From the NCBI GenBank assembly GCA_013289855.1, contig JABCZD010000006.1, forward strand, positions 1 to 64,000: a stretch of 64,000 bases of DNA, in the 5' to 3' direction. The notes under the pieces were generated by a model. That model did not search any database, was not told the DNA's origin, and saw nothing but the letters and a program-made list of their open reading frames with translations. Positions 35,986-45,700 of the stretch are shown one piece after another (the stretch's first letter is position 1; each line of letters starts with the position of its first letter). The translations under genes and the position numbers were made by a program. Origin of the DNA: Acidobacteriota bacterium. GTDB lineage: Bacteria; Acidobacteriota; Terriglobia; Acidiferrales; UBA7541.

Positions 35986-37176
35986 ATGTCTACGGTAAAC
36001 TCGGCCAGACGCGCCCGCGTGATTCTCGGCGCGCTCGTCGTTCTCTTTGCTGCGTATTGGGTTGGCGCGCGCTTCGGCCCGCACCAGCCGATCAATGTTG
36101 GCGCGGTGCCCCCGCCGTCAGCCAAGCCTTCGGAATCCGGCACGCCCGCGCCCACCACGGTTGCGCAGCGCGACGGCATCCTCACCGACGACGAATCCAT
36201 CAACGTCCGCGTGTACCGCCAAGCTTCGCCCGCCGTGGCCAACATCCTCACCAAAGCCACCGAATACGATTTCTTCATGGACGCCGTGCCCGTCGAAGGC
36301 GCCGGCTCCGGCTTCGTAATTGATCCGCGCGGCTACATCCTCACCAATTTCCACGTGATTCAAGAAGCCCAAAGCATCGAAGTAGTTCTCGGCGACCAAA
36401 CGCACTACCCGGCGAAAGTCGTTGGCGCGGATCAACGCAACGACGTAGCTCTTATAAAGATCGATCCCAAAGGCAAATCACTGGTGTATTTGACTCTCGG
36501 TGACTCCGCAGCCCTGCAAGTAGGACAAAAAGTTCTGGCCATCGGCAATCCCTTTGGCTTCCAATCCACGCTGACCACCGGCGTGGTGAGCGCGCTGGGC
36601 CGCACGGTGCAAACCAGCCAGACCACTTTCATCGACGAAGCCATCCAGACCGACGCCGCCATCAATCGCGGCAACTCTGGCGGCCCGCTCATCAACACTC
36701 ACGGTGAAGTGATCGGCATCAACTCCGCAATCTACACGCCGAGCGGCACCACCGCGGGCATCGGCTTCGCCATTCCGATCAACACCGCGAAAAATATCGC
36801 GCACGACCTGATGACCGACGGCCGCGTGCACACCGCTTTTCTCGGCGTCGAAACGCTTCCCGTCGGCGGCTATCTGGCAGGCGCGCTGGATCTTCCAGTG
36901 CAAGAAGGTTTACTGGTCGAAACGGTTACTCCGAACGGCCCCGCTGCCAAGGCCGGCATTCGCGGCGGCGATCGCTCCGCGCAGGCTGGCATGCGCCGCA
37001 TCTATATCGGCGGAGACATCATCGTGGCCATCAACGATCAGAAAATCGCCAATCAGTTCGACGTGAACATCCAGCTAAACCACAAGCGTCCAGGAGACAC
37101 GGTGAACATCGCGCTCTACCGCGGCGGCAAAAAAATCACCGTTCCGGTAACCCTCTCCGAACGCCCCGGCAGTTAG
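35986..37176 (+). CDS. HtrA/DegP-type serine protease with PDZ domain
   Basis: The 396-residue protein has an N-terminal membrane segment (about residues 11-27), a trypsin-like domain with His123 (TNFHVIQ), Asp153 (RNDVALIKID) and Ser231 (GNSGGPL), and one PDZ domain from about residue 275. It should degrade or refold damaged periplasmic proteins. It has one PDZ, as in DegS, instead of two as in DegP. Upstream GAAGGTAGGA may be the ribosome site. Confidence 0.94.
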   Translation: MSTVNSARRARVILGALVVLFAAYWVGARFGPHQPINVGAVPPPSAKPSESGTPAPTTVAQRDGILTDDESINVRVYRQASPAVANILTKATEYDFFMDAVPVEGAGSGFVIDPRGYILTNFHVIQEAQSIEVVLGDQTHYPAKVVGADQRNDVALIKIDPKGKSLVYLTLGDSAALQVGQKVLAIGNPFGFQSTLTTGVVSALGRTVQTSQTTFIDEAIQTDAAINRGNSGGPLINTHGEVIGINSAIYTPSGTTAGIGFAIPINTAKNIAHDLMTDGRVHTAFLGVETLPVGGYLAGALDLPVQEGLLVETVTPNGPAAKAGIRGGDRSAQAGMRRIYIGGDIIVAINDQKIANQFDVNIQLNHKRPGDTVNIALYRGGKKITVPVTLSERPGS

Positions 37177-37195
37177 CGGCGTTCGTAACGCCTTT

Positions 37196-37276
37196 GTGGC
37201 GGCCGCCGTCTGCGGCGGTCGCCTTGTGGATGCCCAGGCACAAACGAAAACGTCCGCCGCAGACGGCGGCCGCTAC
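37196..37276. repeat. Long GC-rich inverted repeat, family D
   Basis: Arms at 37196-37218 and 37254-37276 are near-perfect reverse complements; each arm also folds on itself around CCGCCGTCTGCGGCGG. It lies between converging protease and acyltransferase genes and could act as a two-way terminator or be a REP-like element. Confidence 0.8.
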
Positions 37277-37295
37277 AAAACCGCATAGCGAATAC

Positions 37296-38078
37296 TCACT
37301 TCGCAAATGCCGCCCGCTGCGCATCCCGTTCCGAATCACTCATCGCAAACCATCCTTCCGCCAAATCCCGCACGCGTTCCAGTTCTCGCTGCATTTCCGC
37401 ATGCTTCGCCTCCATAGCGTCGGCATCCGCATCCTGCGGCACGTAAATCGGCGGCGCAAATAGTATCACCGTACTCGCAAACGGCGCCGGCATCAGAAAA
37501 TGGTCCCAAGTTTTTTCAAAAGTTTTCCCGCGATCCACTCCCACATGAAACACCATGATCGGACACCCCGTCTTGCGCGCCAGCATCACCGGTCCCGGCT
37601 TGGCCACATAACGCGGCCCGCGCGGCCCATCAATCGTAAACGCGCAATCGCGACCCTCGCCCATGCGCCGCGCCATCACGGCCAGCCCGCGCAACCCGCC
37701 ACGCGACGAACTGCCCTGTGCGGTGCCAAAGCCCAGCCACTCGATCACTTTGCGCGTCCACTGTCCATCGAACGCCGTGGTGTTCATCACCACCACGCCG
37801 TGATTTCTGTACCACCACACGATGGGAATGATCACGCGATGCCAGAACGCCCAGATGCACTGCTGCTTCCGCGCGTACACGCCTTCGGCATGCTGCCAGC
37901 CCAGCACTTCGTAGCGCAGTGTGGGCCCCAGCGTGCGGATCACGCCATACACCGCGCCCGCAATCAGGGGAATCTGTATCCGCCGCGACCACGGCAGCGC
38001 GGGCAGCCGCGTGTCATAGTGCGTGTTGACCGATTCTGTCTCCGGGGCTCTACTCTCCACTGCGTCAGGCAGGCTCAT
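37296..38078 (-). CDS. DUF374-type lysophospholipid acyltransferase
   Basis: The 260-residue protein resembles DUF374 acyltransferases. It has a hydrophobic segment (IPLIAGAVYGVIRTLGP), the family's IWAFWHRVIIPIV and a region with GSSSRGGLRGLAVMARRM and FTIDGPRGPRYVAKPG. The classical HX4D motif is not clear, as usual in this family. It may acylate lipid A-like or phospholipid precursors on the cytoplasmic face. The ATG at 38078 has no Shine-Dalgarno site and abuts a palindrome. Confidence 0.88.
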   Translation of the reverse strand: MSLPDAVESRAPETESVNTHYDTRLPALPWSRRIQIPLIAGAVYGVIRTLGPTLRYEVLGWQHAEGVYARKQQCIWAFWHRVIIPIVWWYRNHGVVVMNTTAFDGQWTRKVIEWLGFGTAQGSSSRGGLRGLAVMARRMGEGRDCAFTIDGPRGPRYVAKPGPVMLARKTGCPIMVFHVGVDRGKTFEKTWDHFLMPAPFASTVILFAPPIYVPQDADADAMEAKHAEMQRELERVRDLAEGWFAMSDSERDAQRAAFAK

Positions 38079-38095
38079 CGCTTATAGTATAAGCG
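38079..38095. promoter_or_regulatory. Perfect 17-base palindrome abutting the DUF374 start codon
   Basis: CGCTTATA and TATAAGCG flank a single central G. On the minus strand it contains TATACT, a possible -10 box ten bases from the ATG, so a repressor could cover promoter and start. A leaderless mRNA is possible. Confidence 0.5.
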
Positions 38096-38241
38096 TTAAC
38101 TTTTTCCGCGCGCGCACTGAGTGAGGCACGCGAGTGCGGGATGAACGATGAAACAGCACAGTCGAGCACGTCGGGACTAACACGATGGATCGAGGACGCA
38201 CGGTGCAGCACGCAGCACCTAGCGCGCATCTGTCTTAACTG

Positions 38242-39477
38242 ATGAACATTCTTGCCTATCTCAAGCGGCGCTCCATGCACGAGAGTCCGTGCGCAACTTA
38301 CGCCGCAGGCGCGGCGCTGATCGCAATCTTGTGCGCGACGCGATTTCTATGCTGCGCTAGCTCGATCCAAGCGGCGCAAGTTCCTGAAGCCTCGCGAGGC
38401 GCCTCGCCCGCGACTCCGGTGACCACAACACCAGCCACATCGCCAGTCTCCTCGCCGCGCGCCGCATCAGACAATCCCCAAACCAATCCCGCCGCCGACA
38501 CCATCGGCGTCATTGAGGGCGACGCCATCGCGGTCAGCGGTCCGATGAACGTTCAAGTCGTGCACGGCAAAGTCGAGACCATGCTGCGCAGCGGCAGCGA
38601 CGTGCGCGTCAAGTCCGGCACCGCACAAATCGCACTCATCGAAGGCGGCGTGATCAAAATTTGCGGCCCCGCGCACCTCTCGGTTCTGAAAACCGCCGGC
38701 GCGCTAACCGTCGCACTCGAATCCGGCACCATTCACGCCCACATCGCCCACGATATGTTGCTCACCGTCTACACCGCGCAAATCATGGCGCAGCCCATCG
38801 CCATCGGCGACGCTCCGCAAGACATGCTCGTCGGCTTCGACAATCCCGGCACCATGTGCATTCGCTCCACACGCGGCGCCATTCGCATCGAGCAGCAACT
38901 CACCGGACAGAGCGTGGTGATTCCGCAAACCGGTGACGTGTTGCTGCTCAACGCCCAACTCGATTCCCTGCGCACCAGCTCCGGCCTCTGCAAATGCGAA
39001 CTGCAGATCACCGACGCCCCCGCCGACCCGCCGGCCGAATCTCCCGCGCAAGTACAAGTCAGCCGCCTGGCCACTACGGAGGATGTGCGCAAGAAATCTT
39101 TTGACGCCAAGCCCGAGCTGCCCGCCACGCCTCCGCCGGCCAAATCCGCCGACGACGAAGGGCCCATTTATCAGGTGATTGTCCCTCCGCTCGTCTACAT
39201 CGCCAACGCCAAAGTCCAGCCGGAGATCGATCCCTCCATGATCATTCTGGTGCGCCGCGTCCACGTGCGTCCCACGGTAATTTTCCAGGGCCGCGTCCTC
39301 GACGACCCCGCCGCTGCCGTAACCACCGCAGCGAATGTCGTGCCCATTCCGTCAGGGGCGAATGCCGCTTCCGGCGCGTCGTCCAAAACGTCCGCGCCCG
39401 CAAACGCACCGGCCGCTCCTTCGCTAACCGATCGCGTAAAAACCTTCATGCACAAGATCTGGCCTCCCACTCCCTAA
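38242..39477 (+). CDS. Exported FecR-domain-like protein
   Basis: The 411-residue product has a hydrophobic N-terminal segment (about residues 20-42), a Pro/Thr/Ala-rich linker and a region like FecR domains (GIAVSGPMNVQVVHG-like IAVSGPMNVQVVHGKVET, LRSGSDVRVKSGTAQIALI). The C-terminal third is Ala/Pro-rich. This is the second FecR-type protein in the window, again without a sigma factor beside it. It is likely an envelope protein; function unknown. Confidence 0.7.
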   Translation: MNILAYLKRRSMHESPCATYAAGAALIAILCATRFLCCASSIQAAQVPEASRGASPATPVTTTPATSPVSSPRAASDNPQTNPAADTIGVIEGDAIAVSGPMNVQVVHGKVETMLRSGSDVRVKSGTAQIALIEGGVIKICGPAHLSVLKTAGALTVALESGTIHAHIAHDMLLTVYTAQIMAQPIAIGDAPQDMLVGFDNPGTMCIRSTRGAIRIEQQLTGQSVVIPQTGDVLLLNAQLDSLRTSSGLCKCELQITDAPADPPAESPAQVQVSRLATTEDVRKKSFDAKPELPATPPPAKSADDEGPIYQVIVPPLVYIANAKVQPEIDPSMIILVRRVHVRPTVIFQGRVLDDPAAAVTTAANVVPIPSGANAASGASSKTSAPANAPAAPSLTDRVKTFMHKIWPPTP

Positions 39478-39527
39478 GCGGAAATGAAAGGCACAGTGGC
39501 ATGGCGCCATGAGTTAATAAATATAAT

Positions 39528-39767
39528 TTGACCAAAGAAGAGGTAGCTCAAATTCTGCAAGACTTCCTCGATGGCACAGGAAACCCATGGGCTTGGGACG
39601 ATTTCACGTTGGGTATGACTCTTGTGGACACCGATCTAGACACAATTCGCATCAAGTGCCTGGGACTGGGCGAAGAATTCCCGCCCGAAAATCGAAATGA
39701 ATACTGCAACGAACGGGGACGCCAGGTGATGCGCGACTACGTGCGCCAGCTCAGAGCCGGAACTTGA
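39528..39767 (+). CDS. Small hypothetical protein
   Basis: The 79-residue protein begins MTKEEVAQILQDFLDGTGNP, has two helical-looking stretches and a central NEYCNERGRQVMRDYVRQLR. I have the impression that similar small proteins are widespread, but I cannot assign a function. The start is a TTG without a clear ribosome site; no better in-frame start is present. Confidence 0.6.
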   Translation: MTKEEVAQILQDFLDGTGNPWAWDDFTLGMTLVDTDLDTIRIKCLGLGEEFPPENRNEYCNERGRQVMRDYVRQLRAGT

Positions 39768-39871
39768 TCGCCGGTAACCAGCCGGGCGAAAGCAAGTACA
39801 GACGCAACGTTCGTTGGATTTGGACGAACTTGTTTACAATCGCCGCGTGAATCGGCAAAGTGCTCGTTGCG

Positions 39872-40420
39872 ATGGCATCGGTCTTCTCACATGCGGTGGC
39901 TGCGCTCGGTATCGGAGCGTGCTTTTACCGGCCGGAAATCCCTAAGCGCGTCTGGGTCGTCGGTGCCATTTGCTCCGTGATTCCGGATGCGGATGTAATT
40001 GGCTTCCACTTCGGCGTCCGTTACGGCGACTTCTGGGGGCATCGCGGCTTCACCCATTCCCTTCTCTTCGCCGCGATTCTGGCCAGCACAGTTGCGCTCT
40101 TGCTATTTCGCCATGGCTTGCCCGGCATGAGCCGCCGCACGTTATGGTTATATTTTTCCCTCGCAACGGCCAGCCACGGCTTGCTCGACGCCATGACCGA
40201 TGGCGGCCTCGGTGTAGCATTCTTCGCACCGTTCGACAACCACCGCTATTTCCTTCCCTGGCGGCCGATTCGCGTATCCCCAATCGGCATTAGCCAATTT
40301 TTCACACATCGCGGTTTTGCCGTCCTGCAAAGCGAACTACTCTGGATCTGGCTCCCTTCCGCACTGCTGATCGCCGCGGCGCTATTGTTGCGCCGGCGCA
40401 ATCCGGCTAAGAGTTCCTGA
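39872..40420 (+). CDS. YdjM-like membrane-bound metal-dependent hydrolase
   Basis: The 182-residue membrane protein has the DUF457/YdjM pattern: AVAALGIGACFY, CSVIPDADVIGFHFG, the His-rich WGHRGFTHSLLFA and ASHGLLDAMTDGG, with four or five membrane segments. The His and Asp residues would bind metal. Members are linked with the SOS response in E. coli; here only the family is clear. Start ATG 39872, with a GTG at 39860 as alternative. Confidence 0.85.
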   Translation: MASVFSHAVAALGIGACFYRPEIPKRVWVVGAICSVIPDADVIGFHFGVRYGDFWGHRGFTHSLLFAAILASTVALLLFRHGLPGMSRRTLWLYFSLATASHGLLDAMTDGGLGVAFFAPFDNHRYFLPWRPIRVSPIGISQFFTHRGFAVLQSELLWIWLPSALLIAAALLLRRRNPAKSS

Positions 40421-40550
40421 GCGTGGGGCCAAACTCTTTCGATGCCTTCCAAACGAAGCAACTCTGCTGGCGTCAAAAAGCATCTTGACTAGCAAACGCC
40501 CTCGGAGTATTCGTCGCATGTATCCGTCAGAAGTAAGGAGGCCCCACTCC

Positions 40551-41150
40551 ATGCGCCGTCTAATCTTGCTGCTAATCGCTGTAGTTATTCTCGCGGTATG
40601 TTTCGCCACGCACGCGCGTACCAAGGCTGCCGCCGCGGATTTTCCCGCGCTGGATCATGTCACCATGTTGGGCCCGTCTTGTCCGCCGTATCCTTGCGCC
40701 GACATTTCGCTGCAAGACCAGGTGCGCTACCTGGTAGGCCATTGGCCGCGTGATTTTAAAATCGCCGAAGTGCAAGCCACGGAAAGCCCAAAATGCAAAA
40801 GCATGGCTAACCGCAGTCAATGCACGGTGCGCGTTAAGCTGATCAATCTGATTCTTGGCACGCAAGAGCCAGACGAAGGCCCGCGCCATGCGCGCACCGG
40901 CTGGTATGACACTTTTGAAATCACCTATTCCTTCGCGGAAACAAATGGCGCCGCGCAGAACGCCACGTTTTCCGTAAAGCCTGGCGATCACCTCGTGGCC
41001 ATGCTCACCCCCGCAATACACCCGCCGAACCAGCCATTCGCCTACATCAGCACGCGGCTGGACCACGCCAGCGACGCCCTCCTTCAATCCGTCGGCGCCG
41101 CGGTCGCTGATACACTAGTATCCGCCGCGCACGTGGAAGCGAAGCCCTAG
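40551..41150 (+). CDS. Hypothetical secreted protein
   Basis: The 199-residue product has a signal peptide (LILLLIAVVILAVCFATHA) and then a mixed domain with two Cys in PSCPPYPCADI and more in SPKCKSMANRSQCTV, which may form disulfides. No family recognised. AAGTAAGGAG precedes the ATG at 40551 by ten bases. Confidence 0.75.
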   Translation: MRRLILLLIAVVILAVCFATHARTKAAAADFPALDHVTMLGPSCPPYPCADISLQDQVRYLVGHWPRDFKIAEVQATESPKCKSMANRSQCTVRVKLINLILGTQEPDEGPRHARTGWYDTFEITYSFAETNGAAQNATFSVKPGDHLVAMLTPAIHPPNQPFAYISTRLDHASDALLQSVGAAVADTLVSAAHVEAKP

Positions 41151-41202
41151 CCATCACTTATACGACTCGTAACATCTTCCTATTGGGCTATACTCGTCTC
41201 AC

Positions 41203-41811
41203 ATGGGGAACAAAATCAAGTAAACTATTTGCGCTTATACCTTCGGCATTATTTGCATCAGCAGCGTAATTGGAGTCCTTATCGGTTGTGACCGCCAGAC
41301 GCATTCTGGACCCGTTGTCGTTCAAGAGAGGCCTCTCGCTTCAGGTTCCCCGTTTGTTCTAACCATTACCGCAGGCAGTTCGGGTATCACGCTGGCCAAA
41401 AGAACACCACACGATGCTGAGCTCCCGCGCCGCGACTTTTACGTGCTTCTTTCCAACGTTTCTCAGCAGCCTCAGACGGTGTGGCAGGAGTGGAATAGTT
41501 GGGGTTATCAGGCCATTTCATTCGAACTGACCACGGCAGACGGAAGGAACCATGTTGTCTCAAAGCGGCAACAAGGCTTTACGATGAATGGTCCTACCAC
41601 GGACGCAATTGAACCAGGTGAAGCTCAGGTGTATGTCGTGCATCTCGATGAGTTCTGGGAGATACAGCCACCGATTCCCAAGACGGACGAAATGCCTATC
41701 ACTCTAAAAGCAATTTACGAGGTATCACCCACGCCGGAGTCTAAACAGTACGCGGTCTGGACAGGCCGACTCGAATCCCACGATTACAAGTTTTCGCTGC
41801 GACAGTGGTGA
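41203..41811 (+). pseudogene. Lipoprotein-like gene with a stop codon at codon 7
   Basis: The frame from the ATG at 41203 reads MGNKIK, then TAA at 41221-41223, then continues open to 41811 as a lipoprotein-like signal (GIICISSVIGVLIGC) and a beta-rich domain (PFVLTITAGSSGITL, FYVLLSNVSQQPQTVW). The frame would give 202 residues. No ATG, GTG or TTG lies between the TAA and 41443, so the signal sequence would be lost unless translation starts at an ATT. Probably a nonsense mutation or an error. A GTG at 41443 could express a 122-residue fragment. Confidence 0.65.
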
Positions 41812-42014
41812 ATTCTGGTCTCCTTTGCCGCACACGCGGGTTGACAGGCGCGGGACGGAAACGCCGCCTGCAAAAGCTCTTGAGCCGACCTGAGCGCGAG
41901 ATCGACACTTCCGATATCCCGGAATTGACCGAGAAGTTTTGGCAAAACGCGGCCCGCAACCCGTTCTTGCTGCTGGACCAAAACGGGAAACGGAAAAAAC
42001 CCGCGACTAACTGA
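41805..42014 (+). CDS. Small protein with an antitoxin-like linear motif
   Basis: The 69-residue frame holds REIDTSDIPELTEKFWQNAA, a stretch resembling one found in small BrnA/CopG-type antitoxins before their DNA-binding part. The DNA-binding part and a toxin gene are absent. The first 25 residues are basic. It overlaps the end of the preceding gene by seven bases. Function and even coding status are uncertain. Confidence 0.35.
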   Translation: MVNSGLLCRTRGLTGAGRKRRLQKLLSRPEREIDTSDIPELTEKFWQNAARNPFLLLDQNGKRKKPATN

Positions 42015-42098
42015 TAGGTCGAAGTTGTTGGCTCCTATAACCGCTCAGGCCAGATAATCGCCCCGCACCATTCGAACACAGTACCTTAGAGTTAAGTA

Positions 42099-42127
42099 TT
42101 GACAAGTGAATTCTTATGCGTTACTAT
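42099..42127 (+). promoter_or_regulatory. Consensus sigma-70-type promoter
   Basis: TTGACA at 42099-42104 and TACTAT at 42122-42127 are separated by exactly 17 bases. It is the best promoter match I noted in the window and points to the sedolisin-like gene about 600 bases downstream. Confidence 0.6.
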
Positions 42128-42727
42128 GAGCGATGTCACGCCCATCCGGTACCTCAACGCCCCGCCCTCGGAAGTCTGCGGCCCCCTTCCGCGCCGCCTC
42201 TGACCGACGCCCTCATTGCTTCCTTAACTCATTACCTCATCTGTGCGCCACGATGCAAAAACGCGATCCTTTATTTTCAATAGCTTGCACACTCTTCTCA
42301 AAACACAATCTCGCGCATATCGTTTTTTTTGTTACTGTTGCGCACTCTTTGCCAAGAACACCCGGGGGTAGGGTGTCCGCAGTTTCCCTGTCACCCCGCC
42401 TTACTGTCTCCTTGATTCCGCGTTGTGTAACTCCAATGGAATCTTACTCTTTCAAGGACTTCCCATCTAACTCCTTTAGAGTCTATCTCTTTCGTAATTG
42501 GGGTGGGGGGTACACCTCCCTATTTTCCCACTCTCCGGCCCCGAAGGCGCCAGGCTGGAAGGCGAAGGTCGCGATCGCGCTGGGTCGCGGACTGGAACAG
42601 TCCATTCTTCTGGGGCTGGCGTCGCGGGAACTTCTCATTGACGGCACCTTGCAAGAAAACTACTCTCCCTACGTTCAAAGAACGAACAGCGCGTCTAAAG
42701 ATAGCGATACTGTTCGGGAGAACCCCA
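42128..42727 (+). promoter_or_regulatory. Long leader upstream of the sedolisin-like gene
   Basis: Six hundred bases with pyrimidine-rich stretches and lower GC separate the promoter from the GTG start. A frame from 42133 stays open through it, but its product shows no family features and I regard it as non-coding. No riboswitch recognised. Confidence 0.45.
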
Positions 42728-45700
42728 GTGCTCCGTTCGCTTGCTCGTGCCGGCCTTGCCCTTTCCCTGTCTTTCATCGTTATGGCGTCCAGCTACGCGC
42801 AGGCGTCAACCCCTTCCTCGCGTGCCGCGGCGAAGAAGACCGAAATGCCGTTGGTGCGGCTGAGCGGCACAGTGCATCCGCTGGCGCGGCCGGAAAACGA
42901 TCGCGGCGCGGTGCCGGACTCCTTCCCGGCCAGCCGCATGCTGGTACTGCTCAATCCTCCGGCGGACCGGCAACAGGCGCTGCAACGCTTTCTGCGCGAC
43001 GCCCACGCGTCGGGTTCGCCTACCTATCACCAGTGGCTTACGCCGGAACAGTTTGGTGCGCAATTCGGGGCGCGCGACGAAGACGTGCAGCAGGTGCAAA
43101 GCTGGCTGCAATCGCACGGCTTTGCCGTGAACCGGCTAAGCAAAGGCCGGCGCGCGCTGGAATTTTCCGGGACCGCGGCGCAGGTTCGCGAGGCGCTGCA
43201 CGCGCCGATTCATCAATACGAAGTCGCGGGGAAAACGTATTACTCCATCGCCAGCGAAATCTCCGTGCCGCAGAGCATCGCGCCGCTGCTAAAAGGATTT
43301 GCGCCGCTCAACAACTTCCCACTGCGCAGCGACCTGCACAGCGCCGGGAAAGCTACCTACCGTTCGGCCAGCGGCTCGACGAACGAATCTTCGGCGACTT
43401 CCTCACGCACTTCGGCGGGCACCTCATTGCTCACCGCGCAGGGCGGTCGCGCCCGGCCACAATTTACCACCGCCATCAACGGCCAGCCTTTCTACGCGAT
43501 TGCGCCAGAAGATTTCGCCACGCAATACAACATCGGGCCGCAATATCAGGCGGGCACGAACGGCGCTGGACAAACCATCGGCGTCATCGGCGAATTCAAT
43601 CTGGATCTGACCGTCACCGCCGCCTATCGCATGCTTTTCGGGCTGTCCAGCGACAACACTCAGGTGGTTATCGATGGCCAAGATCCGGGCACCAACGGGG
43701 CTCCCGGCAGCGCCGGCGCCGTTGGGTTCACTCTCCTTTCCAGCATCGGAACCACTTACGTTAGCGTGGAGCCGGAAATCGCCGACAATTACTTGAGCGT
43801 GGAGATCGCCGGCGCCGTAGCTCCTAAAGCCACCGTGAATTACTACCTCGCTGGAGGATCAGATTTTCAAAATGCTATTGTGTTGGCCGCCCTGCGCGCC
43901 GTGGAAGACAATCAGGCTTCGGTGTTGAGCGTCGCCTACCACAATTGCGAACAGCTCTTAGGGCCGAGCGGTAATCAATTTTGGTCGTCGTTGTGGGAGC
44001 AGGCCGCGGCGCAAGGCCAAACTGTTCTGGTCTCGAGCGGCGACGAGGGTCCGGCGGCATGCGGCGCGGAGATTTCTGTCGATGGCCAGATCACGTATCT
44101 CGGTCCCAGCATAAGCGGCCTGGCCTCGACGCCATGGAATGTGGCAGTGGGAGCGAGCGATTTTTACTATTCCGATTACGCTACGGGCGCACCGAGCGCC
44201 GCAGGCGATTGGAATGCCAGTAATGACGCAAATTTTGGTTCTTTGAAGACCCCGCTGCCGGAGCAGCCCTGGGATGAGGAACTTGGACTGAACGTTCCGC
44301 TGTTTTTCGGAGACAGTGTTGGAATTATTGGAATCATCAATCCACTTGCCTTTGGAGAATCCACCGGAGGGGGAGCAAGCAACTGCTCGCAGTTGACCCC
44401 GTCGCTGGGACCGGGCGGACTCCCCTACACGTGTGTGAGCGGATACAGCAAGCCTTCCTGGCAAAACGCGCCGGGAGTGCCTGCCGACGGCGCGCGCGAT
44501 ATACCGGATATCTCCGTGCTGGCAGCGGATGGCGCCAATCTTTCGGCATATGCCGTTTGCGTCGAGGTGAACGACTGCGCAGCCGTCAGCAGCGGACAAC
44601 CGCAGGTGACCTTGGCGGGCGGACCTGCCGCGTCGACCGCTGCTATGGCCGGAATCATGGCGCTGATAAACCAAAAATACGGCCGGCAGGGCCAGGCGAA
44701 TTTCGTCTTGTACGCGCTGGCCCAACAGCAGCCCAGCGTGTTTCACGATGTGACCGTGGGCACCAACGACGTGGTGTGCGTTATGAGCGCGCCAAACTGC
44801 ACGACGCAAGTGCCCAATACCACGGGGGAATATTCCTTTGGCGTCTATAACGCAGGCGTGGGCTACGATTTGGCCAGCGGGCTCGGCAGCGTGGACGTGA
44901 ATGCTCTCGTCAACGACTGGAACAAAGTTACGTTCTCTGCGAGCAATACGACGTTGCAATTGTCTCCGGCTTCGATCGAGCATGGCGCGGCGGTGACGGT
45001 TACCGCATCGGTAAAGGCGGCGTCCGGAACGGCGACGCCGACCGGCGACGTGAGCATCGAGACGACTTCGCCCACGCCGATCCTGAAGAGCGACGTGCTT
45101 ACGCTGGCTGCCGGCACGGCCACCGGTAGCTTGAATTTTTTCCCTGGAGGAACCTACTCAGTGACCGCGCAATACGCCGGTGACGGGACGTTCGCCACGA
45201 GCACTTCCGCGCCTTCCATGCTTACGGTTACGCCGGAGCCAAGCACCACCTCGCTGACGCTGCAGTACGAAAGCCAGGGCGCGGCTCTGCCAATAGCAAC
45301 GTCAGGTACAGTGCCCAATGGCGGCTCGGCGCCGTTCGGCAGCCGCTGGAACTTTATCGCGCAGCCTACGGGACAGACCAGCCAATCGAGCGGGGACGCT
45401 ACCGGATCGGCGACGTTCACAGATGGCGCGACGTCGGTCACCGTGCCGCTGAATGCGCAAGGGATCGCCAACTGGTCGCCGCAAACGCTGGCCCTGGGCG
45501 CACATTCCGTGACGGTCAGTTACACCGGCGACGCCAGCTACAATTCCTCGACGGGAGGGCCGCTGGCCTTCACGGTGAATAAGGGTGCGCTCTTGCTGGA
45601 GCCCAGTGTGGAGGCGCCGACCGCTTCCATCACTCTCGGCTCGCCGCTAGTGGTTACCTATCAGGCGGGATCAACCGCGCTGATGCATGTGGCTTTGGTG

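Noticed and set aside
42133..42727. Plus-strand frame through the sedolisin leader
   Set aside because: No family-like features; it continues into the sedolisin gene in a different frame.
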